In this document: one piece after another, positions 58,720 to 64,000 of the stretch
Position numbering within the stretch: position 1 is the stretch's first letter
Layout of the letters: every line of letters begins with the position of its first letter
NCBI RefSeq assembly: GCF_900105175.1
Contig: NZ_LT629771.1
Location: forward strand, 1,674,001 to 1,738,000
Length of the DNA: 64,000 bases
DNA from: Jiangella sp. DSM 45060
GTDB taxonomy: Bacteria; Actinomycetota; Actinomycetes; Jiangellales; Jiangellaceae
Direction of reading: 5' to 3'
Notes under the pieces: generated by a model
Database searches by the model: none
What the model saw: the letters and a program-made list of their open reading frames with translations, nothing else
Told to the model about the DNA's origin: nothing
Program-made: the position numbers and the translations under genes

Positions 58720-59322
58720 ATGAAGCTGACCACCGTCATGCAGGTCTCCGTCGACGGCGTCATGCAGGCCAACGGCGGGTCGCACCCCGACCTCGACCCC
58801 GGGTTCGACCGCGGCGGCTGGGCGCTGCCGCTGTTCGACGACGAGGCGCTCGGCTACGTCGACGAGTTGTGCGAGCGGGCCGCCGCGTTCCTGTTCGGCC
58901 GCCGCACCTACGAGTTCTTCGCCGGCACGTGGGGCGCGATCGACGCGATGGCGGACACCCGCATCGGGCGCGCGTTCAACGCCCGGCCCAAGTACGTCGC
59001 CTCGACGACGCTCACCGACCCGGGCTGGGCGCCCGCCACCGTCGTCGGCGGCGTGGACGCCATCCGCGAGCTGAAGGGCGCCCCGGGTGGCGAGCTGCAG
59101 GTGCACGGCAGTGGCCGGCTGGTCCGCGCACTGCTCGCGAACGACCTCGTCGACGAGCTGACGCTGCTCGTCGCGCCGGTGGTCGTCGGCCGGGGCACCA
59201 GGCTGTTCCCGGACGACGGCCCGGACCTCGCGCTCGAGCTCCTCGAGTCGCGCGCCTTCCCGAAGGGCTTCGCGCTCCAGGTCTACCGACCGGCCGGACG
59301 TCCGCGGTACGCCACGGCGTGA
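58720..59322 (+). CDS. RibD-C/DHFR-family protein, copy 2
   Basis: 200 residues, 12 bp after copy 1. LTTVMQVSVDGVMQANGG, LFGRRTYEFFAGTW, and LVDELTLLVAPVVVGRGTRLFPDDGP align to copy 1 with no large gaps. Both are complete, so the duplication has been kept, perhaps as a heteromer or for two substrates. Confidence 0.9.
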   Translation: MKLTTVMQVSVDGVMQANGGSHPDLDPGFDRGGWALPLFDDEALGYVDELCERAAAFLFGRRTYEFFAGTWGAIDAMADTRIGRAFNARPKYVASTTLTDPGWAPATVVGGVDAIRELKGAPGGELQVHGSGRLVRALLANDLVDELTLLVAPVVVGRGTRLFPDDGPDLALELLESRAFPKGFALQVYRPAGRPRYATA

Positions 59323-59341
59323 CACAGGAGATGATGCCGAG

Positions 59342-59665
59342 ATGAAGTACATGGTTTCCGTGATCGACAACCGCACCGGCTCGGCCACGGACGACGAGAT
59401 GACGGCCATCCGCGCGTTCAACGAGCGGCTCCAGGCCGACGGCAACTGGGTGTTCGCCGCCGGCCTCGCGGCGCCCGAGGCGTCCACCGTCATCGACAAC
59501 CGGAGTGGCGAGGCGCTGATCACCGACGGCCCGTTCCTGGAGACGAAGGAGTACTTCGCCGGCTTCTGGATCATGGCGGCGCCCGACCTCGACGTCGCAC
59601 TCCGGCTCGCCGCCGAGGGATCGAAGGCCTGCAACCGCCCGGTCGAGGTGCGTCCGCTGCTGTGA
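59342..59665 (+). CDS. YCII-related (DGPF-domain) protein
   Basis: 107 residues. It carries the family motif DGPFLETKEYFAGFW in the second half and KYMVSVIDNRTG at the start. DGPF proteins are the recognised partner of ECF42 sigma factors. Its stop overlaps the sigma start (GTGA). Confidence 0.92.
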   Translation: MKYMVSVIDNRTGSATDDEMTAIRAFNERLQADGNWVFAAGLAAPEASTVIDNRSGEALITDGPFLETKEYFAGFWIMAAPDLDVALRLAAEGSKACNRPVEVRPLL

Positions 59666-60906
59666 CCGCCGCCGACGTCAGCGCGGCGATCACCCGGGCG
59701 CACCAGGACGAGTGGGCGCGCGTGGTCGCCTCCGTGACCAAGCGCTTCGGCGACCTCGACGTCGCCGAGGAGGCCGCCGCCGAGGCGTTCGCGGCCGCCG
59801 TCGAGCGATGGCCGTCCGACGGCGTCCCGCCCAACCCCGGCGCGTGGCTGACCACCACCGCCAACCGCCGCGCGATCGACCGGCTCCGGCGCGAGTCCAA
59901 GCGCGACGACAAGCAGAGGGAGGCACGGCTCGTGTTCGGCGACGACCCACCTGTGCCGCTCGGTCCCATCGACGACGACCGGCTGCGGCTGATCTTCACC
60001 TGCTGCCACCCGGCGCTGGCGATGCCGACCCGGGTGGCCCTGACGCTGCGCATGGTCGGCGGCCTGACGGTGCCCGAGATCGCCCGCGCCTTCCTGGTGC
60101 AGGAGACCACCATGGGGCAGCGCATCAGCCGCGCGAAGGCCAAGATCAAGGCGGCCCGCATCCCGTACCGCGTGCCGGGCGCGGCGGACCTCCCGGCCCG
60201 CGTCTCCGGCGTGCTCGCCGTCCTCTACCTCGTCTACAACGAGGGCTACCTCGCCACCGGCCCGGACACCGACCCCGTCCGTGCCGACCTCACCGCCGAG
60301 GCGATCCGGCTCACCCGCCTCATCCGCGCCCTGCTGCCCGACGACGGCGAGGTGGCCGGCCTGCTGGCGCTGATGCTGCTCACCGAGGCCCGCCGCCCGG
60401 CCCGGGTGTCCTCGGCCGGCGAGCTGGTCGCGCTCGACGAGCAGGACCGCGGCACGTGGGACGAGGCGCTGGTCGCCGAGGGCCACCGGCTGGTGCGCGA
60501 GCGGCTGGCCTCCGGGGTGGCGCCGGGGCGCTACCAGCTGCTCGCCGCGATCAACGCCGTGCACACTTCCGCCCGCGACCTCGGCGACACCGACTGGTCG
60601 CAGATCCTCGCCCTCTACGACCAGCTCGCCACCCTCGACCCGTCGCCGGTCGTCGCCCTCAACCGGGCCGTCGTCGTGGGTGAGCTCGACGGCCCCGCCG
60701 TCGCCCTGGCCAGCGTCGACCGCTTGGGGGACGACCTCGCCGGCTACCACGCCTTCCACGCCACCCGGGCCGAACTGCTGCGCCGACTCGGCCGCGACGC
60801 AGAAGCGCGGGCGGCGTACGACGAGGCGATCGCGCTGGCCGGCAACACCGCCGAGGCCGCCGCCCTGACCCGTCGCCGCGACCGGCTGGAACCGGACACT
60901 CCTTGA
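59662..60906 (+). CDS. ECF42-type RNA polymerase sigma factor with C-terminal TPR-like extension
   Basis: 414 residues, GTG start. Sigma region 2 (VAEEAAAEAFAAAVERWP ... NPGAWLTTTANRRAIDRLRR), region 4 (LTLRMVGGLTVPEIARAFLVQETTMGQRISRAK), then a long helical extension (LYLVYNEGYLATGPD, ALNRAVVVGELDGPAVALA) that ECF42 proteins need for activity. No anti-sigma gene is near. The C-terminus and the DGPF partner fix the group. Confidence 0.93.
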   Translation: MTAADVSAAITRAHQDEWARVVASVTKRFGDLDVAEEAAAEAFAAAVERWPSDGVPPNPGAWLTTTANRRAIDRLRRESKRDDKQREARLVFGDDPPVPLGPIDDDRLRLIFTCCHPALAMPTRVALTLRMVGGLTVPEIARAFLVQETTMGQRISRAKAKIKAARIPYRVPGAADLPARVSGVLAVLYLVYNEGYLATGPDTDPVRADLTAEAIRLTRLIRALLPDDGEVAGLLALMLLTEARRPARVSSAGELVALDEQDRGTWDEALVAEGHRLVRERLASGVAPGRYQLLAAINAVHTSARDLGDTDWSQILALYDQLATLDPSPVVALNRAVVVGELDGPAVALASVDRLGDDLAGYHAFHATRAELLRRLGRDAEARAAYDEAIALAGNTAEAAALTRRRDRLEPDTP

Positions 60907-60936
60907 CGCGGCCCTGTGCCGGTCGAGGCGGTCGGG

Positions 60937-61131
60937 TCACTGCTCGTCGGTGAAGATGCCCTCGATCGGCAGGTCGAACAGCCTGGCGAGACGGAACGCC
61001 ACGGGCAGGCTGGGGTCGAACTTCCCGGTCTCGATCGCGTTGATCGACTGCCGTGACACGCCGACGCGTTGCGCCAGGTCGGCTTGCGTCCAGGCGCGTT
61101 CGGCCCGGAGCTCTGCAATGCGGTTCTTCAT
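60937..61131 (-). CDS. small XRE-type regulator (YozG-like)
   Basis: 64 residues, only a helix-turn-helix: MKNRIAELRAERAWTQADLAQRVGVSRQSINAIETGKFDPSLPVA. Its ATG overlaps the stop of the membrane protein gene (ATGA), so it is made with it. Such two-gene units are common and poorly understood. Two identical inverted sites upstream of the operon are its probable operators. Confidence 0.92.
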   Translation of the reverse strand: MKNRIAELRAERAWTQADLAQRVGVSRQSINAIETGKFDPSLPVAFRLARLFDLPIEGIFTDEQ

Positions 61132-61544
61132 CGGTACCTGAACTGGCCGGCGACGAAGGCCGTCATGTAGACCACTCCCAGCATCGCGGGGAAGAGCGCC
61201 AGGTCGAGGTCGCGGGTGACGAGGCCGGCGGCGTCGGCGGCGGCGTAGGCGAAGCCGGCGACCCAGCCCACGCCGAGGGTGACCGCCAGCGCATCCTGCA
61301 TGATCTTGCGCTGCAGGTCGTCGAGTGCTCTGAGGAAGCGCGCGAAGGCGACGATCCAGATGATGCCGACGAGAACGTTGACCGCGACCGCGGCCCAGCT
61401 CGCCGCCGTCTGGTCGTCCCACGCGACCTCGGGGCCGAATCTGGCCGCGGCCAGGGTCGCCGCCCAGGCGAGTGTCCAGAGCACGAGCTGAGCGGTCGCC
61501 CGGTTCGACTCTCGATAGCTTGCGGTCTCGTTGAGTGCTCGCAC
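61128..61544 (-). CDS. four-helix membrane protein paired with XRE regulator
   Basis: 138 residues with about four membrane helices (about 18-35, 49-68, 86-104, 114-132) and a cytoplasmic loop FARFLRALDDLQRKIMQDALA between helices 2 and 3. Similar proteins always sit beside a YozG-type regulator. Function unknown; it may sequester the regulator at the membrane. Confidence 0.8.
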   Translation of the reverse strand: MRALNETASYRESNRATAQLVLWTLAWAATLAAARFGPEVAWDDQTAASWAAVAVNVLVGIIWIVAFARFLRALDDLQRKIMQDALAVTLGVGWVAGFAYAAADAAGLVTRDLDLALFPAMLGVVYMTAFVAGQFRYR

Positions 61545-61568
61545 GGCCGCCTCCCTTCCATTCCCTGA

Positions 61569-61613
61569 GTCAAGTGTGCTTGACTCGCTGCTAGCGTGTC
61601 AAGCACACTTGAC
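61569..61613. promoter_or_regulatory. two identical inverted 16-bp operators before the XRE operon
   Basis: GTCAAGTGTGCTTGAC at 61569-61584 and its exact reverse complement GTCAAGCACACTTGAC at 61598-61613 are separated by 13 bp (29 bp centre to centre). Each has GTCAAG/CTTGAC arms. They include TTGACA- and TTGACT-like -35 elements and lie 25-69 bp upstream of the operon, an autorepressor position. Confidence 0.7.
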
Positions 61614-61649
61614 GCGGGGATCACCGTTGTCGACGACCACATCGAGGTA

Positions 61650-61676
61650 GAACGTCCGTTCGAATCGGGGTAGCCT
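61650..61676 (+). promoter_or_regulatory. LexA-type SOS box and promoter of alkB
   Basis: GAACGTCCGTTC at 61650-61661 fits the actinobacterial LexA box GAAC-N4-GTTC; the right half extends to GTTCGA. TAGCCT at 61671-61676 is the -10, six bases before the ATG, so the box covers the -35. LexA bound here would block the promoter, so DNA damage should induce alkB. Confidence 0.65.
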
Positions 61677-61682
61677 GGCGGC

Positions 61683-62315
61683 ATGACCGTTGCCTTCCAA
61701 GCCTCCCTGCTCGACACGGCCGGCGGTGCCACGCTCGGTGCGCTCGGCGGCGCCGTCGAGCGCACCGTGCTCACCCAGGGCGCCTGGGTCGACGTCCGGC
61801 GGGGGTGGGTCGCCGGGTCCGACCAGCTGTTCACCGGGCTGGTCGAGGCGGTGCCGTGGCGGGCCGAGCGGCGCACCATGTACGAGCGGGTGGTCGACGT
61901 CCCGCGGCTGGTGCGCTTCTACGGCGACGGCGAGCCGCTGCCCGACCCCCTGCTCACCGAGGCGCGCGAGGCGCTGAGCCGGCACTACGCCGCCGAGCTG
62001 GGCGAGCCGTTCACCACCGCCGGCATGTGCTTCTACCGCGACGGCCGCGACAGCGTCGCCTGGCACGGCGACACCATCGGGCGCAGCCGCACCGAGGACA
62101 CCATGGTCGCCATCGTCTCGCTCGGCGCGCCGCGTGCCCTGCTGCTGCGCCAGCGCGGCGGCGGCAGCGCCACCCTCCGCTTCGCCGTCGGCCACGGCGA
62201 CCTCCTGGTCATGGGCGGGTCCTGCCAGCGGACGTGGGAGCACGCTGTACCGAAGACGGCGAAGCCGGTCGGACCGCGCATCAGCGTCCAGTTCCGGCCC
62301 ACGGGAGTCCGCTAG
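61683..62315 (+). CDS. alkB: alpha-ketoglutarate-dependent DNA dealkylase, AlkB family
   Basis: 210 residues. The Fe(II)-binding H-x-D is in WHGDTIG, the second His in TWEHAVPKT, and the 2-oxoglutarate Arg in RISVQFR. FYRDGRDSVAWHGD is a strong AlkB motif. It oxidatively repairs alkylated DNA or RNA bases. Leaderless start (TAGCCT six bases before the ATG) with a LexA-type box on the -35. Confidence 0.93.
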   Translation: MTVAFQASLLDTAGGATLGALGGAVERTVLTQGAWVDVRRGWVAGSDQLFTGLVEAVPWRAERRTMYERVVDVPRLVRFYGDGEPLPDPLLTEAREALSRHYAAELGEPFTTAGMCFYRDGRDSVAWHGDTIGRSRTEDTMVAIVSLGAPRALLLRQRGGGSATLRFAVGHGDLLVMGGSCQRTWEHAVPKTAKPVGPRISVQFRPTGVR

Positions 62316-62376
62316 CCGGTGCCCGCCACGCCACGGGGTACTACGCTCCCGGCAACCACACGGGAGGGGCGGGATC

Positions 62377-63210
62377 ATGCTGGCGCAGGTCGCGGAGGGT
62401 GTGCAGGTCCACCAGAGCGCGTTGCTCGAGAACAACGCGGTCGTCGTGCAGGGGCGCGACGGCGTCCTGGTCGTCGATCCCGGCCTCACGACCGGCGAGC
62501 TGACCTGCCTCGCGACCGACCTGTCCGGGGCGGGCCAGTCGGTGGTGGCGGGTTTCGCGACCCATCCCGACTGGGACCACGTGCTCTGGCACGCCGATCT
62601 GGGCGACGTGCCCCGCTACGGCACGGCCCGCTGCGCGGCCTTCATGCGAGACGTGCTGTCGGACGCGGACTGGCGGGCCCGCGCCGCCGAAGGGCTGCCG
62701 CCCGAGATCGCCGGCGACGTGCCGCTGGACCTCTTCGGCCGCATCGCCGGCCTGCCCGAAGGAACCGAGCGGGTGCCCTGGGACGGCCCCGCAGTCCGGA
62801 TCATCGAGCATCGAGGGCACGCACCGGGCCACGCCGCGCTGCTGGTCGAGGAGCCCGGTGTGCTCGTCGCCGGCGACATGCTCTCTGACGTCCTGGTCCC
62901 GATGCTCGACGTCGGCGCCGCCACGGACCCGATCGAGGACTACCTCGCCGCGCTGCGGCTGTTCGACGACGTGGCGGGCGACGTCGAGGTCGTCGTGCCG
63001 GGCCACGGGTCCGTCGGCGGGGCCGATCAGCTCCGCGCGCGCATCGACCTCGACCGCGCCTACGTGCACGCCCTGCGCGACGGCCGCGAACCCGGCGATC
63101 CGCGCATCGGCCCGTCGGCCGAGCCCGGCTGGGAGTGGGTGGTCGACGTGCACACCGGGCAGCGCGACAGCCTCGCCCGGCGACGCGAGCGGGACGCGAC
63201 GCCCGAGTAA
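62377..63210 (+). CDS. metallo-beta-lactamase-fold hydrolase
   Basis: 277 residues from ATG 62377 (GGGAGGGG upstream). The zinc motif reads THPDWDHVLWH (a variant of HxHxDH with Pro-Asp in place of the first xH), followed by EHRGHAPGHAALL, LVAGDMLSD, and VVPGHGSVG. The fold is clear. The missing first His suggests a changed metal site. Substrate unknown. Confidence 0.85.
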   Translation: MLAQVAEGVQVHQSALLENNAVVVQGRDGVLVVDPGLTTGELTCLATDLSGAGQSVVAGFATHPDWDHVLWHADLGDVPRYGTARCAAFMRDVLSDADWRARAAEGLPPEIAGDVPLDLFGRIAGLPEGTERVPWDGPAVRIIEHRGHAPGHAALLVEEPGVLVAGDMLSDVLVPMLDVGAATDPIEDYLAALRLFDDVAGDVEVVVPGHGSVGGADQLRARIDLDRAYVHALRDGREPGDPRIGPSAEPGWEWVVDVHTGQRDSLARRRERDATPE

Positions 63211-63217
63211 CCGCTCG

Positions 63218-63799
63218 TCAGGGCAGCGCCGGCTCGGCGAGCGCGGCCAGGGCGGCGGCGTGATCGCAGGCCAGCGCCGGGTCGCCGCCGACGGCGGTGG
63301 AGTCGAGGCGGGACGTCTCGGTGACGGCGAGGCTGACGACGCAGCCGCCGGTGGTCCCGGTGAACGTCACGGCCTCGTGCGTCCCGACCGGCGGCAGCGG
63401 CTGGACGTCCGTCGCGACGATGTCCGCGGCGCCGAGGCCGTCGAACAGCTCGATCGACACGGTGAAGCTCTCGTCCAGCGTCGCGCCCTCGAGCCGGTAC
63501 CGGCACACCCGCGCCTCGCCGAGCTCCTTCGCCTCGCCGCCGGTCAGCCCGAGCGACGCCAGCGCGGCGGCGTCGGCCATCGCGCACGGGTCCAGCGCGG
63601 CCAGCCCGGTGTCGTCACCGCCCGGTGACGGCGACGCCGACGGCTCGGACGGCGCCGCGGACGGCTCGGACGGGACCGCGGACGGCTCGCCGGTCGCGGG
63701 GCCGGTCGCCGTGGGCGCGTCGCCGGCCGGGTCGTCGTCCCCGCCGCAGCCGGTCAGCAGGAGCAGGACGGCGGCGGCGGCAGCTGGTATCCGTGGCAC
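63218..63799 (-). CDS. secreted lipoprotein (DUF3558-like)
   Basis: 193 residues from GTG 63799. Lipoprotein signal (AAAAAVLLLLTGCGG) with Cys17 in the lipobox, a Pro/Ser/Glu-rich linker (EPSAVPSEPSAAPSEPSA), then a domain starting LDPCAMADAAAL with CRYR and GCVVSL cysteines, the DUF3558-type arrangement. It would be anchored outside the membrane. Function unknown. Confidence 0.8.
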   Translation of the reverse strand: MPRIPAAAAAVLLLLTGCGGDDDPAGDAPTATGPATGEPSAVPSEPSAAPSEPSASPSPGGDDTGLAALDPCAMADAAALASLGLTGGEAKELGEARVCRYRLEGATLDESFTVSIELFDGLGAADIVATDVQPLPPVGTHEAVTFTGTTGGCVVSLAVTETSRLDSTAVGGDPALACDHAAALAALAEPALP

Positions 63800-63880
63800 G
63801 GCGCATCATCCTGGCACGCGTCCCGGCCCGCCGCGGCCGGTTCGGCGCCGAGCAGGCCACTTCCACCTGCCGCGGCCGGT

Positions 63881-64000
63881 TCACCACCACCCGCGCCGCG
63901 CCGCCTGGATCCCGGCCTGGAACCGGTTCGTCGCCTGCAGCTGGTCGAACAGCCGCCGGGTGCGCCGTCGCATCGTCCGCGTCGACAGCCCGAGCTGCCG
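63881..64000 (-). CDS. C-terminus of a LuxR-like/helix-turn-helix regulator (partial)
   Basis: The last 39 codons of a gene that enters from the right edge: RQLGLSTRTMRRRTRRLFDQLQATNRFQAGIQAARRGWW. Helix-turn-helix with the LSTRTMRRR recognition helix and a RFQAG... end like LuxR-type proteins common in actinomycetes. Nothing can be said of its N-terminus. Confidence 0.75.
   Translation of the reverse strand, partial: RQLGLSTRTMRRRTRRLFDQLQATNRFQAGIQAARRGWW

Overview
This 64 kb window is chromosomal DNA of a very GC-rich actinomycete. Evidence: strong G/C third-position bias, many GTG starts, actinobacterial promoter shapes (a TANNNT -10 directly before the start codon), and a long actinobacterial core gene order. 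The genus cannot be fixed from the sequence; a Jiangella-like or other non-Streptomyces filamentous lineage is only a guess. No tRNA, rRNA or CRISPR array was recognised.

Layout. 1-15.5 kb is accessory: a cut-off flavin oxidoreductase, an ArsR/membrane-protein pair, an XRE regulator facing a two-gene clpP operon (one ClpP has Glu at the catalytic Ser position), a divergent RibD-like reductase and large LuxR/ATPase regulator with a 10-unit 24-bp repeat, a DUF222/HNH protein, AraC plus VOC, two MFS transporters, a DUF3800-like protein, a frameshifted SDR and a complete IS5-family element. 15.5-41.6 kb is the conserved core: ndgR-leuC-leuD-hup, cofC, plsC-gpsA-ddl, thiL, rpmB, a DAK2 protein, recG, corA, rsmD-coaD, a coiled-coil protein, yceD-rpmF-rnc-mutM, smc and ftsY. 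It is interrupted by GNAT, DUF3515, AsnC-type and SnoaL genes and by several palindromic intergenic elements.

41.9-46.1 kb carries an MMPL exporter and a two-component system. 46.1-53.3 kb is the most unusual part: a tight operon of five long, mostly unrecognised proteins, ending in a strong hairpin and followed by a small BTAD/SARP-type regulator. Two of its proteins start with a short SPF-type motif, one has an HEXXH metallopeptidase motif, and one has an OmpA-like domain without a signal peptide. It is the best candidate here for an undescribed system.

54-64 kb is accessory again: LysE exporter with LysG, an MFS/TetR operon with a 12-bp operator repeat, an ECF42-type sigma factor with two RibD-like proteins and a DGPF (YCII) protein, an XRE/membrane pair with two identical inverted operators, an AlkB gene with a LexA-type box, an MBL-fold protein, a lipoprotein, and the C-terminus of a helix-turn-helix regulator.
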